Assembly: GCA_903900845.1 (NCBI GenBank)
Contig: CAIUOU010000057.1
Location: 1 to 62,583, forward strand
Source of the DNA: an uncultured Opitutia bacterium
GTDB taxonomy: Bacteria; Verrucomicrobiota; Verrucomicrobiia; Opitutales; Opitutaceae
Length of the DNA: 62,583 nt
Direction of reading: 5' to 3'
A program made the position numbers and the translations under genes. Below, in pieces: positions 27,466 through 36,678 of the stretch (the first letter of the stretch is position 1; the number at the start of each line of letters is the position of its first letter). The notes below the pieces were generated by a model, which was not told the origin of the DNA, searched no databases, and saw only the letters and a program-made list of their open reading frames with translations.

Positions 27466-28491
27466 TCACGCGAGGCCCGCGGTCTCGTCGAAGCCGCACC
27501 AGAGATTCATGATCTGCACGGCCTGGCCGCTCGCGCCCTTCATCAGGTTGTCCTCGGCCGAGGTGATCACGAAATTCCCCGTGCGCGGATCGTGCACCGC
27601 GGAGAGATCGACGCGGTTGGTGCCCACGACGTGGGCGGTGTCGGGCGTCTCGCCGCTCGCGAGCACCTGCACGAAGGCGCGACCCGCGTAGGCCTCGCGC
27701 CACGCCGCGTACGCACGATCGATCGTCGCACCCGGCGCGGCCGGCACGGTGATGGTGGTGGCGATACCCCGACGCATCGGCGCAAGGTGCGGGTTGAACT
27801 GGATGGCGGTGCGCGCGCCGGCGAGGACGGCGAGCTGCTCCTCGATCTCGGCCAGATGCCGGTGCTTAACGAGCCCGTAGGCCTTCATGCTCTCGGCCCG
27901 CTCGCAGAAAAGATAGGTTTCCTCGGCTTTCTTGCCGGCACCGCTCACGCCACTGCAGGAATTCACCACGATGTGCTCGCGCGAGACGATACCCGCGCGC
28001 AGCAGCGGCACGAGCGGCACCAGGATGCTCGTCGGGTAGCAGCCCGGCGCCGCCACCACGCGGGCCTCCTGGCGCCAGGCGGGCGGCGTGAGCTCGGGCA
28101 GCACGAACCGAGCGTGGGGCAAAAGCTCGGGCGCGTGATGCCGGCCGTAGTATTTCTCGTAGGTCGAGAGATCGGCGATGCGGAAGTCGGCGCTGAGGTC
28201 GATCACCCGCTTGCCCGCGGCCGCGAGCGCGCTCGCGTAGGACGCCGCCGCGCCGTGCGGCAGCGCGAGGAAGAAGAGGTCGATGTCCCCCGCGGCCAGC
28301 GCTGCCGGATCGGAATCCGTGAACGTCAGCCCGCGGTCCGCTCCGCGTACCGCCGGGATGACCGCCGCGAGCGGCTTGCCGGCCTGGCTGCGGGAGGTCA
28401 CCGCCGCGAGCGTGACCCGCGGATGCTGGAGGAGGAGCCGGACGAGAACCTCGCCCGAGTAACCGGAAGCGCCGACGATGCCGACTTTCAT
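27466..28491 (-). CDS. argC: N-acetyl-gamma-glutamyl-phosphate reductase
   Basis: This arginine-biosynthesis enzyme reduces N-acetylglutamyl phosphate to the semialdehyde. The 341-residue protein has the NADP motif VGASGYSGEVL (residues 5-15), catalytic C151 in APGCYPTS, and the CSGVSGAGK and KHRHLAEIE motifs of the family. It is 112 bp upstream of the homospermidine synthase gene on the same strand, linking ornithine and polyamine steps if co-transcribed. No other arg gene is nearby. Confidence 0.95.
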   Translation of the reverse strand: MKVGIVGASGYSGEVLVRLLLQHPRVTLAAVTSRSQAGKPLAAVIPAVRGADRGLTFTDSDPAALAAGDIDLFFLALPHGAAASYASALAAAGKRVIDLSADFRIADLSTYEKYYGRHHAPELLPHARFVLPELTPPAWRQEARVVAAPGCYPTSILVPLVPLLRAGIVSREHIVVNSCSGVSGAGKKAEETYLFCERAESMKAYGLVKHRHLAEIEEQLAVLAGARTAIQFNPHLAPMRRGIATTITVPAAPGATIDRAYAAWREAYAGRAFVQVLASGETPDTAHVVGTNRVDLSAVHDPRTGNFVITSAEDNLMKGASGQAVQIMNLWCGFDETAGLA

Positions 28492-28570
28492 GGAGCGCGA
28501 AACTCGCGCGCGAAAAGCGGGGAATCCAGACAGATCTGAATTCCCCGCTGAAAGGAACCGGAGGCTTTGA

Positions 28571-28586
28571 CCGGCGCTAACGCCGG
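28571..28586 (-). terminator. Short hairpin between the porin gene and argC
   Basis: CCGGCG-CTAA-CGCCGG lies just after the porin stop codon. It could help terminate the porin transcript, but the following sequence has no real T-run. Confidence 0.4.
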
Positions 28587-28595
28587 AGGCGCCGA

Positions 28596-29387
28596 TTAGA
28601 ACGAGAGCGAGTAGGCGAGCGTGACCACCGAGCGTCCCACCGCGAGGGCGTTGGGCGTTTTTCCGGCCGTACCCTGCTTGGTGTAGGCGTTGCTCCCCTT
28701 GGCGTAGGCCAGCCCCACGGTAAGTTTCGACTCCTTGCTCAGCTGGAAAGGCAGCGATCCGCCTACCTGCCAGTAGTCGCCCCAGGACTTCACCGAGGGC
28801 GTCGTGTTGTTGGCGGCCTCATCGAGCAGGAAGGTGCCGAAGGTCGCCGCGAGACCGAGCTCGGAGCCGATGTCCTTCATCGGAATCGCGTAGCCGACGG
28901 TTAGCTCCCAGGTGGCACCCTCGAGGGTCATGTCGTAATAGACCTTCGGCGTGAACTTCACTCCCTCGACTGTGTAGTTCAGCGCGAGGTTGGGCTCGAA
29001 GGTCGATTTGTAGAATCCGAGCTGCGTGGGGGCGCTGGGATAGAAGTAAGCCGTGGCGCCGGGCACCAGCGTGAGGTCCTTGCCGAGGGCGATCGTGTAG
29101 GAGGCGTAGAGATCGATCTCGGGGTCGGAGCTGTCCGGAACCTTGTCACTCAGCACGAAGTTGCCCCAGACGCCGGCGGTGAAATCGCCCGCCGCGACCT
29201 CGATGGTCGGCTGGAAGCCCGCGCCGTTGAGGCGTTGGCCGCGGAACATGTAGTCGGAAACAAAAGCCCCGGTGGCCGTGACGGCCACGGCCGGGGCCGC
29301 GGCGGCAGCCGCGGGAGCGGGCGTCTGGGCCCGACCAGCGGCGGAGAGAACGAGCGCTAACAATGCGATAGTGTAGTTTTTGTTCAT
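28596..29387 (-). CDS. TorF-family putative outer-membrane porin
   Basis: The 263-residue protein has a signal peptide (about 1-20) followed by an Ala/Pro-rich linker. A beta-barrel pattern starts ATGAFVSDYMFRGQRL and ends VVTLAYSLSF with a terminal Phe. This matches the TorF/TIGR02001 family of proteins with an N-terminal SDY.FRG motif. The function is unknown beyond membership of the outer membrane. It is divergently transcribed from the UreE-like gene across a 169-bp gap. Confidence 0.85.
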   Translation of the reverse strand: MNKNYTIALLALVLSAAGRAQTPAPAAAAAAPAVAVTATGAFVSDYMFRGQRLNGAGFQPTIEVAAGDFTAGVWGNFVLSDKVPDSSDPEIDLYASYTIALGKDLTLVPGATAYFYPSAPTQLGFYKSTFEPNLALNYTVEGVKFTPKVYYDMTLEGATWELTVGYAIPMKDIGSELGLAATFGTFLLDEAANNTTPSVKSWGDYWQVGGSLPFQLSKESKLTVGLAYAKGSNAYTKQGTAGKTPNALAVGRSVVTLAYSLSF

Positions 29388-29556
29388 GTGGTTTGCGGGC
29401 CGGGCTGGCTTTTATGCCTGACCTCGCCACCTCCTAGCAAGACGCGGGCCAACCTTGCCGCAACCGGCGGTGCAACGGGGAATCTCGTGGCTTCGACCTC
29501 CCGGCCACCCCTCGGCGCGGCTTGTTTCCCGGCGATAAAAAACCCACGCTGGCGCC

Positions 29557-30024
29557 ATGCCAAAGGTTGTTAGTCTCCCTGAGTCATTCGATGCCAGCCT
29601 TGCGGAGATTCCGATCCGCGTTCCTCGGCGCACCCTGGCACAGGTGAGCTGGCAGGCGCTCGCCGACGACGGCACGCCTTTCGAATTCGCGCTGGAGCGC
29701 CCGGTTCGGGACGGAACGACGGTAAGCACCACCTCGGGCATACGCTATGTCGTTCGGCAGCAGCCCGAACCCGTGCTCGCGATCCGCCTCGAGCTCGCCG
29801 TGTCAGCCGCCGCGGGTATCGGCTGGGCCTTGGGCAACGCCCACTTGGAGGCGTCGGCCGGCATCAACGAGCTGCTGACTCCCGACACCGGCGAAACCCG
29901 CGAACTGCTCGGGCGCCTGCGGGTACCCTACGAGGGAAGGGAATCGGTATTCATTCCCGGTCGCTTCGCCCGAGGTGCGATGGCCCCGGCTGAACTCGGT
30001 TCCGGGCATCGGCACCCGGCCTGA
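29557..30024 (+). CDS. UreE-like nickel metallochaperone
   Basis: The 155-residue protein follows the UreE pattern: an N-terminal substrate-like domain (DDGTPFEFALERPVRDG), then YVVRQQPEPVLAI and a metal-binding domain with WALGNAHLEA. This retains the conserved His of the UreE GNRH motif. PYEGRESVFIPG and a GHRHP tail follow. UreE delivers nickel to urease, but no urease structural genes are in the window. The nickel user could be elsewhere, for example a hydrogenase or the Lar system. Confidence 0.78.
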   Translation: MPKVVSLPESFDASLAEIPIRVPRRTLAQVSWQALADDGTPFEFALERPVRDGTTVSTTSGIRYVVRQQPEPVLAIRLELAVSAAAGIGWALGNAHLEASAGINELLTPDTGETRELLGRLRVPYEGRESVFIPGRFARGAMAPAELGSGHRHPA

Positions 30025-30065
30025 TCCTCCGCCCGGAGCGCAGGGAGATTATTCGCGAACCGGTT

Positions 30066-30323
30066 TCAGCGGTTTCCGCGAGAGCGATCGACCCGAGCGT
30101 TTGCCATGCGCGCGCCAACCCGACCGGCGATCACCGAAGCCGCAGCCCCCGCGATGGCGAGCAACGCCAGCGTAGCCAAAGGATGAGCGGTCAAGTGGCT
30201 GAAGTCCCAAGTGAACTCACCGCCGGCCTCGTGGCCGTCATGTCCCGGATGTGCCAGCGCCAAGGAGGCGATGAGATTCGATACTACGACTACCGGAAGC
30301 AGACGACGGGAGAGAAAGCTCAT
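30066..30323 (-). CDS. Small exported/membrane protein with HPGHDGHE metal-binding-like N-terminus
   Basis: The 85-residue protein has a signal peptide (about 1-24), a mature N-terminus HPGHDGHEAGGEF, and one C-terminal membrane segment (LATLALLAIAGAAASVIAG). An N-terminal His-rich start is typical of the HupE/UreJ family, but this protein is much shorter and has only one helix. It is convergent with the UreE-like gene (41-bp gap), consistent with a nickel role. The start ATG 30323 is preferred over an upstream in-frame codon at 30362. Confidence 0.68.
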   Translation of the reverse strand: MSFLSRRLLPVVVVSNLIASLALAHPGHDGHEAGGEFTWDFSHLTAHPLATLALLAIAGAAASVIAGRVGARMANARVDRSRGNR

Positions 30324-30417
30324 GGGTCGGAAAAAAGCGCTCGCTGGTGCCAGAGGCCACAAAAAACTCCGCCCGGGCGCCTGCGCGAAGAGCTGGCGGC
30401 CGCGCGCCGGGGAGTGC

Positions 30418-31353
30418 TCAACCCCGCAGCGTGCCGGCGGCCTGCTCGGCGAGGAAGCTCGCGTAGGTTTTTTCCAGGCCCTCTCGAAGCCCGATGCGGG
30501 CGCGCCAGCCGAGGGCGTTCATCCGGGAAACATCCATGAGTTTCCGCGGGGTGCCGTCCGGTTTCGCCGGATCCCACACGATCCGGCCGCCGTAGCCTGT
30601 TACCGCCGCCACCTGCTCGGTGAGCTCGCGGATCGTGACATCCGTGCCAGTGCCGACGTTCACCCAATCCGGCGGCTGGGGAAGTTTCAGCAGGAAGGCG
30701 CAGGCGTCGGCTAGGTCATCGACGTGCAAAAACTCCCGGCGCGGCGAGCCCGTGCCCCAGGCGCCGACCTCGGGTCGGCCGGCCGCCTTGGCCTCGTGGA
30801 AACGCCGGATCAGCGCGGGCAGCACATGGGAGTTCTGCGGGTGATAGTTATCCGCCGGCCCGTAGAGGTTGGTCGGCATCGCGGAGTGGAACAGGACCCC
30901 GTGCTGCTTGCGGTAATACTGGCAGAGCTTGAGGCCGGCGATCTTCGCGATCGCGTAAGCCTCGTTGGTCGGCTCCAGCGCGCTCGTGAGCAGGCAGTCC
31001 TCGGGCATCGGCTGCGGCGCGTGCTTTGGGTAGATGCACGAACTGCCGAGGAAGAGCAGGCGACCCACCCCGGCGCGGTAGGCCGAGTGGACGGTGTTCG
31101 CCGCGATCACCAGGTTCTCGAACAGGAACTCCGCCGGGTAGGTGTTATTGGCGTGGATGCCGCCGACCTTCGCCGCCGCGACGATCACGGCGTCAGGCTT
31201 CTCCGTCGCGATGAGCGCGTCGACCGCCGCTTGGTTGGTCAGGTCGACCTCGCGGCGCGAGCGGAGTAGCAGTTCCACCCCCGGCTCAGCCGAGAAACGC
31301 CGCACCAACGCCGCACCCACCATCCCGTTATGCCCGGCGATGTAGAGCTTCAT
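30418..31353 (-). CDS. fcl: GDP-L-fucose synthase
   Basis: The enzyme epimerises and reduces GDP-4-keto-6-deoxymannose to GDP-L-fucose. The 311-residue protein has the Rossmann start [13 protein letters not shown], and [17 protein letters not shown]. It also has the short-chain dehydrogenase site with FLGSSCIYP and [10 protein letters not shown], plus [12 protein letters not shown]. It is 79 bp downstream of gmd on the same strand, separated by a long inverted repeat. Confidence 0.96.
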   Translation of the reverse strand: MKLYIAGHNGMVGAALVRRFSAEPGVELLLRSRREVDLTNQAAVDALIATEKPDAVIVAAAKVGGIHANNTYPAEFLFENLVIAANTVHSAYRAGVGRLLFLGSSCIYPKHAPQPMPEDCLLTSALEPTNEAYAIAKIAGLKLCQYYRKQHGVLFHSAMPTNLYGPADNYHPQNSHVLPALIRRFHEAKAAGRPEVGAWGTGSPRREFLHVDDLADACAFLLKLPQPPDWVNVGTGTDVTIRELTEQVAAVTGYGGRIVWDPAKPDGTPRKLMDVSRMNALGWRARIGLREGLEKTYASFLAEQAAGTLRG

Positions 31354-31362
31354 GGCAGATGG

Positions 31363-31423
31363 CCCACGGAATACACGGAAACCACAGAAAACGGCATTCC
31401 GCGAATTCCGTGTGTTCCGTGGG
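31363..31423. repeat. 18-bp inverted repeat between gmd and fcl
   Basis: The left arm CCCACGGAATACACGGAA (31363-31380) pairs with TTCCGTGTGTTCCGTGGG (31406-31423) at 17 of 18 positions; the exception is a possible G-T wobble. The loop is 25 nt. The arm resembles the CACGAAATACGCGAAA-type stretch near 45150, so it may be another intergenic repeat. Confidence 0.75.
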
Positions 31424-31432
31424 AAAACTTCA

Positions 31433-32449
31433 TCACAACCGCGGCAATTTCGCGATCTGTGCCTCGCGGCGGGCGAGCTCCAGGTCGTGGTCGACCATGA
31501 TCTTCACGAGGTCCTTGAACCGCACCTTGGGCTCCCAGCCGAGCTGCTTCCGGGCCTTGGCTGGGTCGCCGATCAACAGTTCCACCTCAGCGGGGCGCTC
31601 ATAGCGCTGATCGTACTTCACGTATTTCTGCCAATCGAGGCCCAGCTGGCCGAAAGTCTCCTGGCAAAACTCCTTCACGCTGTGCGTCTCGTTGGTGGCG
31701 ACCACGTAATCGTCGGGCTGATCCTGCTGCAGCATCAGCCACATCATCTCGACGTACTCTTTGGCGTAGCCCCAGTCCCGCTGCGCGTCGAGGTTGCCGA
31801 GGTAGAGGGAGTCCTGGAGTCCGAGCTTAATGCGGGTCGCGGCACGGGTGATTTTCCGCGTCACAAAGGTCTCTCCCCGCCGCGGGCTCTCGTGATTGAA
31901 GAGGATCCCGTTCGAGGCGTGGAGGGCGTAGCTCTCGCGGTAGTTCACCGTCAGCCAGTAGGCGTAGACCTTGGCGCAACCATAGGGCGACCGCGGCCAG
32001 AACGGGGTCGTCTCGGTCTGGGGCACCTCCTGCACCTTGCCGAACATCTCCGAAGACGAGGCTTGGTAGTACCGCACTTTCTTGACCAAACCCGCTTCCC
32101 GGATGGCCTCGAGGATGCGCTGGGCGCCGAGGCCGTCGACGTCGCCGGTGTACTCCGGGATGTCGAACGATACCCGCACATGGGACTGCGCCCCAAGGTT
32201 GTAGACCTCGTCGGGCTGCAGCTCGTAGAGGAGCTTTACCATCTGCACCGAGTCGGCGAGATCCCCGTAGTGCAGGAAGAGCTTAACCCCGTTGACGTGG
32301 GGGTCACGGTAAAGGTGGTCGATCCGGCTCGTGTTGAAGGTCGAAGCCCGGCGGATCACCCCGTGCACCTCGTAACCCTTATCCAACAACAATTCAGCCA
32401 GATACGAACCGTCTTGGCCGGTGATGCCGGTGATGAGGGCCTTTTTCAT
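31433..32449 (-). CDS. gmd: GDP-mannose 4,6-dehydratase
   Basis: The enzyme makes GDP-4-keto-6-deoxymannose, the precursor of GDP-L-fucose. The 338-residue protein has [16 protein letters not shown] at the N-terminus, [15 protein letters not shown], the catalytic site [10 protein letters not shown] and [10 protein letters not shown], and [16 protein letters not shown]. The ATG 32449 (MKKALITG) is the family start. It forms a two-gene unit with fcl and is divergent from a short hypothetical gene. Confidence 0.97.
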   Translation of the reverse strand: MKKALITGITGQDGSYLAELLLDKGYEVHGVIRRASTFNTSRIDHLYRDPHVNGVKLFLHYGDLADSVQMVKLLYELQPDEVYNLGAQSHVRVSFDIPEYTGDVDGLGAQRILEAIREAGLVKKVRYYQASSSEMFGKVQEVPQTETTPFWPRSPYGCAKVYAYWLTVNYRESYALHASNGILFNHESPRRGETFVTRKITRAATRIKLGLQDSLYLGNLDAQRDWGYAKEYVEMMWLMLQQDQPDDYVVATNETHSVKEFCQETFGQLGLDWQKYVKYDQRYERPAEVELLIGDPAKARKQLGWEPKVRFKDLVKIMVDHDLELARREAQIAKLPRL

Positions 32450-32549
32450 AAAACCAGACGTTAGTTTCCGGCGGTTACCGCCCGCAAGCACGGCCTGAAA
32501 TTTTTGTCGCGGAGCTCCGCGGCGAACGTTTTGTTGAACCCTCCCCGCC

Positions 32550-32927
32550 GTGAACACCATCCGCCCCACCCCTCTCGCCGTCATCGAAGGCGCGCTTTGC
32601 CGGCTCACCCGCCAAGGCTCGAAGTCGGTCGGTCACCGCCCCTTGGCCACCGCGGTCGTGGAGTTTCAGCAGACCCCGTTCCGCTGCTATGTGCGGGAAC
32701 ACACCTACGGACTACTGCCAGGTTTTCCGAATTTGTACGCCCTTGATGGCGCGTTCCGGCTCCAGTGGATGGCGGAATGGCCCGACCTGAACGACCCCTG
32801 CGCCAAGATTATCGGGGAGAACCACGGAGTGCTGGAAGTTATTTCCCAAAAGGGACTTTCCATTCGGCTGGATGCCTTTACCGGCCGACTGGTCTCCGTT
32901 GGGAGCGCCCTCGCCGCCACCGGCTGA
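32550..32927 (+). CDS. Hypothetical protein, 125 residues
   Basis: The product, [20 protein letters not shown] and on, is soluble with no signal peptide. It has a compact beta-rich pattern ([19 protein letters not shown]) and a conserved-looking C-terminus. No family is recognised. Coding is supported by amino-acid composition typical of a globular protein and by the divergent, non-overlapping position between gmd and nagA. Its function is unknown. Confidence 0.6.
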   Translation: MNTIRPTPLAVIEGALCRLTRQGSKSVGHRPLATAVVEFQQTPFRCYVREHTYGLLPGFPNLYALDGAFRLQWMAEWPDLNDPCAKIIGENHGVLEVISQKGLSIRLDAFTGRLVSVGSALAATG

Positions 32928-32986
32928 GGTGGTACTACCCGCGCTTCGGTTTTCAGGGCTAAGCCGGCCGCTTGCCTGATCCCAGG

Positions 32987-33898
32987 CTACAGTTTGAGCG
33001 CGGCGCGTACGCCCTCGCCGCAGGCGTGAATGGCCTCGGCTTCGGTCCAGCCTAGAAAGCGCCGGATGTTCGCCAACCCGGCGTCCATCGCGAGCGAAGA
33101 GCCGGCGAAGTTTGGTTTGCCCGGCTCGCGCACGACGCCGTCCGCACCGGCCTCGACCTCGATTTGACCAACCGTGTAACGCCCCGGCGGCGCGCCGGCC
33201 GCAGCCATGCAGTCCGTCGTGAACAGCACCTGGGCGCGAGGCTTGGCACGGACGAAATTCCGCAAGGCCGAAGGCGGCACGTGAATACCGTCGGGAATGA
33301 ACACTGCGGTGAGTTCATCGCGCGCCAGCAGGCGCTGGATGATGTTATCGTGGCGGTGCATCTGCTGCGGCACGCCGTTGCCAACGTGGGTGCACATCGT
33401 GAGCCCGGCGGCGATGGCCGCGTCGATGGCGCGGTCATCGGCGTTGGAATGCCCGATCGAGGCCGTGACGCCGATGGCCACAAGGTGGCGAATGAAGTCC
33501 GGTGAGCCCGGCCACTCGGGCGCCAGCGTCACAAGGCGGATGCGGCCGCCCGCGGCGCGCTGAAGACGGTCGAGCTCCGCCCGGTCAGGCGCCTTCATCT
33601 TACGTGGGTCGTGGGCGCCGTGGTACCCGAGCTCGGGGAGCAAATAGGGGCCCTCGATATGGTAACCGGCGATCATCTCGCGAACGGACGGCGACTCGGC
33701 GCGGATCCGCTCCACGCGCTCCAATTGCTCGGCCAATGCATCGATGGTGTCGGTGATCAGCGTGAAAAGGATACCGGTCGTCTGGTGGCGCCGCAGCGCC
33801 TCGGCGGCGCGCTCGAGGTCGGCGTGGGTGATTTCCGGGCGCTGAAAGTCGACCCCGGCGAAACCGTTAACCTGCAGATCAAACAGACCGTGATTCAT
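32987..33898 (-). CDS. nagA: N-acetylglucosamine-6-phosphate deacetylase
   Basis: NagA hydrolyses GlcNAc-6-P to GlcN-6-P. The 303-residue protein has the amidohydrolase fold with NGFAGVDFQ near the start, the metal and substrate motif YHIEGPYLLPE, SIGHSNADD, CTHVGNG and FTTDCMAAAG. It is shorter than most NagA proteins (about 380), so it may be a divergent member. The start ATG 33898 overlaps the stop of the upstream hydrolase as ATGA. NagB is encoded elsewhere at 46715. Confidence 0.85.
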   Translation of the reverse strand: MNHGLFDLQVNGFAGVDFQRPEITHADLERAAEALRRHQTTGILFTLITDTIDALAEQLERVERIRAESPSVREMIAGYHIEGPYLLPELGYHGAHDPRKMKAPDRAELDRLQRAAGGRIRLVTLAPEWPGSPDFIRHLVAIGVTASIGHSNADDRAIDAAIAAGLTMCTHVGNGVPQQMHRHDNIIQRLLARDELTAVFIPDGIHVPPSALRNFVRAKPRAQVLFTTDCMAAAGAPPGRYTVGQIEVEAGADGVVREPGKPNFAGSSLAMDAGLANIRRFLGWTEAEAIHACGEGVRAALKL

Positions 33899-35061
33899 GG
33901 GCGGAGGAAGTGCTCGAGGAAACGAAAGGCCTGCTCGTTGGATTCGGCCGACGGAGAATGCTCCGGACGGTTGGTCATGGCGACCCGGTTCTCGCGGCCG
34001 AGCAGACGGTTGACCGCAACGGCGTGCAGCAACGCGCCCCAACGCGCGGGACCGTCCTCGGAGCCGCCCGAGACGAGAAACGGCCGCGGTGCCATCAACG
34101 CGTGTAGCTCGTGCAGGTCGCGGCCTTCCTCGCGGATACGCCGGTAGGCGCCGGTGCGGCCGTTCGCGGCCGTAAGGAGGCCCGGCTTGCGTGTCACGGA
34201 GGGATCAAGGCCGAGATACCACGGCTCCCAGTAGTTAACCGCCCCGCGTGACTCATCGAACACCACCCCGCCATCGGACCACACCGCGCACGCGAAGCGG
34301 TCGTCGAGGCACGACGCGAACATAGCCCACTTCCCTCCGTAGGAATGACCCATCACGCCGATGCGCGAAGCATCCACCTCGGGACGCTGCGCGAGCGCGG
34401 TGTGGCAATTGGCCGCGAGGTAGGCGTGGTAGCTCAGCGGCTGGCAGGCTGCCCCGCGGAGGTCGGGTTTGTAGGCGTCGTCGCCAGGCGTGCCGATCGA
34501 AAGGGTGACAAAGCCGCGCCGGGCCAGCTGCAAGGCGAAGTCGCGGTGCTTCGGCGGGCCGTCCTTGAAGAAACGCTTCGCCTGCCCGGAGGGCGGACGC
34601 GGACCGTCATAGCCCACGCTAACCTCGGGCGCGTAGAATGGCACCAGCACGGCGGGCCGAGGGCCGCGGAAACTCGCCGGCGGCAGCAGCATAAATCCGT
34701 GCTGCATCACCCCCGGAGCCACCTCGATCTCCACGCGATGTTGGATCACCCCGCCGCGATCCCGGGTTTCCGAAATCTCGAGGCGGGGTCGCTCGACCAG
34801 GTCGGGCCACAAACCCATCCGCTCGTGCCAATAGCGCCGGATTTCCTCCCGTCGAGCCGGCCAGTCCGCCGATGACGCCACCGGCCTCCCGCCATCGAAA
34901 ACCAGCGGCGAACGCAATTCCGAGGCCGGCGTTTTGAAGGCGGCCGGCGGTGAAAAATGCGCCCGCAGATCCGCCGGCACTTCGTCGCGGGATGAAGCGG
35001 CCGCTGCCGCCCCGGAGGCGACGACAGCGAGGATGAGGAACCAGCGGGGCAGAACCGGCAT
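33895..35061 (-). CDS. Secreted alpha/beta hydrolase (acyl esterase-like)
   Basis: The 388-residue protein has a signal peptide (about 1-21) and an alpha/beta hydrolase fold with nucleophile motif GHSYGG. The acidic and His residues of a triad are plausible in the C-terminal half (NRPEHSPSAESNEQ). It resembles bacterial acetyl-xylan or glucuronoyl esterase-type proteins, but substrate cannot be assigned. It is coupled to nagA by an ATGA overlap. A related hydrolase is encoded at 45518-46627. Confidence 0.8.
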   Translation of the reverse strand: MPVLPRWFLILAVVASGAAAAASSRDEVPADLRAHFSPPAAFKTPASELRSPLVFDGGRPVASSADWPARREEIRRYWHERMGLWPDLVERPRLEISETRDRGGVIQHRVEIEVAPGVMQHGFMLLPPASFRGPRPAVLVPFYAPEVSVGYDGPRPPSGQAKRFFKDGPPKHRDFALQLARRGFVTLSIGTPGDDAYKPDLRGAACQPLSYHAYLAANCHTALAQRPEVDASRIGVMGHSYGGKWAMFASCLDDRFACAVWSDGGVVFDESRGAVNYWEPWYLGLDPSVTRKPGLLTAANGRTGAYRRIREEGRDLHELHALMAPRPFLVSGGSEDGPARWGALLHAVAVNRLLGRENRVAMTNRPEHSPSAESNEQAFRFLEHFLRP

Positions 35062-35406
35062 TGGCGGATGAACTTCGCCGGCGATGACGCGCCCGCCCGT
35101 CACCACCGTCAACGGCAATTCCCCCCCCAAAAAAAGGGGTCCGGGAGTTTTTTGTTCACGAATCCTCCACGCTCCTCGAACCCCCGCTCTGTCCCCGCGC
35201 CAGAGGCCCCATTCCGCTGAGCTTAGCTCCCGATATCGCAGCGTGATCCAGCAGCTCAAAAACACTTAACGCCCTGACCCCTTCAAAATGGGGTCAGGGC
35301 GTTGGGCGTTTTGTGGGAGTGGGTGATACCTGGGGGGCGTCAGCCTGTGGGTTCTTTAGCGCCACGTTGCCGAATCTCCCGCGCCACTTCAGGTTCTGGC
35401 GTCACC
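35062..35406. other. Intergenic region with inverted repeat and homopolymer tracts
   Basis: About 345 bp without a credible gene. It holds a run of eight C, seven A and four G residues near 35122-35139, and a perfect 14-bp inverted repeat at 35268-35303. Upstream sequence for kynU is on the right side. The sequence from 35061 leftwards is the promoter side of the hydrolase gene. Confidence 0.6.
35268..35303. repeat. GGGGTCAGGGCGTT inverted repeat, minimal copy
   Basis: The arms AACGCCCTGACCCC and GGGGTCAGGGCGTT are perfect 14-mers separated by the 8-nt loop TTCAAAAT. Both arms match the ends of the elements at 37293-37470 and 51756-51831. Confidence 0.9.
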
Positions 35407-36669
35407 ATGACGTCACCCGCCGAGCTCGATGCCCGCGATCCCCTGCGCCGCTGGAGGGAGGACTTTCAGACCCCCGCGGGCGCGATCTACCTGGACGGCA
35501 ACTCGCTCGGGTTGCTTTCACGCCGCGCGGAGGCGGCACTGGCGCGCGTCGTCGAACAGTGGCGCACCTTCGGGATCGACGGCTGGACGCGCGCGGAACC
35601 CCCGTGGCTAGATCTGTCCCAGCTCGCGGCGGCGGGCGTGGCGCCGCTCGTCGGAGCGGAGCCGAGCGACGTCGGCGTCGGCGGCCAGACCACGCCCAAT
35701 CTCCACCAACTCCTCGCCACGCTTTATGATCCGGCGGCCACGGCGCGGGTGATCGTCGCGGACACGCTGAACTTCGCCTCCGACACATACGCGCTGCGGA
35801 GCCATTTGCGTCTGCGCGGCCTGGACCCCGAGCGGCACCTGCGGATGATCCCCTCCCGCGACGGCCGGATCCTCCGTATCGACGACATCCTCGCGGCGTT
35901 TACGCCCGACGTGCAGCTCGTGCTGCTGCCCGCGGTTCTCTTCACGAGCGGCCAGCTGCTCGATGTGCCAACGATCACGCGCAAGGCCAAGGCGGCCGGA
36001 ATCACGATCGGCTGGGATCTCTCGCACAGCATCGGCGCGGTGCCGCACGAGCTGGCGCGCGACGGGGCGGACTTCGCGGTGTGGTCGCATTACAAATGGC
36101 TCAACGCCGGCCCCGGAGCGGTGGGCGGATTCTTCCTGCATCCGCGACACACCGGACGCCCACCCGGCCTTGCCGGGTGGTGGGGCGTCAGGCCCGACCG
36201 ACGCTTCGCGATGGCGCCGGAGCACGAGCCCGCCGCTGGCGCGGCGGGACTGCAGATCGGCACACCGCACATCCTCTCCCTCGCGCCGCTGCTGGGTTCG
36301 CTGGAAATCGTGGCGGAAGCCGGAGGTATCGCGGCGTTGCGCGCCAAGTCGCTCGCGCAGACGGATCTGCTGCTGGACCTGATCGACCGGGAACTGGCCA
36401 GCCGCGGATTCACGGTGGTGACGCCGCGGGGCCAGCACGTGCGGGGCGGCCATATCGCGGTCGCACACCCCGACGCCTGGCGCATCTGCCAGGCGCTGAA
36501 GGCCGCCGGGGTGACGCCTGATTTCCGTGGCCCCGATCTCATACGCCTTGCCCCCTCGCCGCTGTACACGCGTTTCGCCGATTGCGCCGAGGCGATCTCG
36601 CGCCTGCGCCGGATCGTCGAGACCGGCGCGCACCTCCAGCTGCCCAACGCCCCGGCCCTCGTGCCCTGA
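35407..36669 (+). CDS. kynU: Kynureninase
   Basis: The enzyme hydrolyses kynurenine (or 3-hydroxykynurenine) to anthranilate and alanine. The 420-residue PLP protein has the PLP-binding lysine K230 in SHYKWLNAGPG, the family start IYLDGNSLGLLSRRAE, and GGQTTPNLHQLLATLYD. The ATG 35407 is chosen; the frame extends 5' to 35302 without a good start. It is followed after 9 bp by kynB, so they form a short operon. Tryptophan or indoleamine dioxygenase is not in the window. Confidence 0.95.
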   Translation: MTSPAELDARDPLRRWREDFQTPAGAIYLDGNSLGLLSRRAEAALARVVEQWRTFGIDGWTRAEPPWLDLSQLAAAGVAPLVGAEPSDVGVGGQTTPNLHQLLATLYDPAATARVIVADTLNFASDTYALRSHLRLRGLDPERHLRMIPSRDGRILRIDDILAAFTPDVQLVLLPAVLFTSGQLLDVPTITRKAKAAGITIGWDLSHSIGAVPHELARDGADFAVWSHYKWLNAGPGAVGGFFLHPRHTGRPPGLAGWWGVRPDRRFAMAPEHEPAAGAAGLQIGTPHILSLAPLLGSLEIVAEAGGIAALRAKSLAQTDLLLDLIDRELASRGFTVVTPRGQHVRGGHIAVAHPDAWRICQALKAAGVTPDFRGPDLIRLAPSPLYTRFADCAEAISRLRRIVETGAHLQLPNAPALVP

Positions 36670-36678
36670 AATCGTCCC

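Noticed and set aside
25803-27512. 569-residue open frame opposite homospermidine synthase
   Set aside because: It mirrors the real gene on the other strand and has no recognisable domain.
35122-35139. C/A/G homopolymer run as a phase-variable tract
   Set aside because: It lies upstream of the hydrolase start and is not in a coding frame or a clear promoter spacer, so no phase-variation role can be supported.
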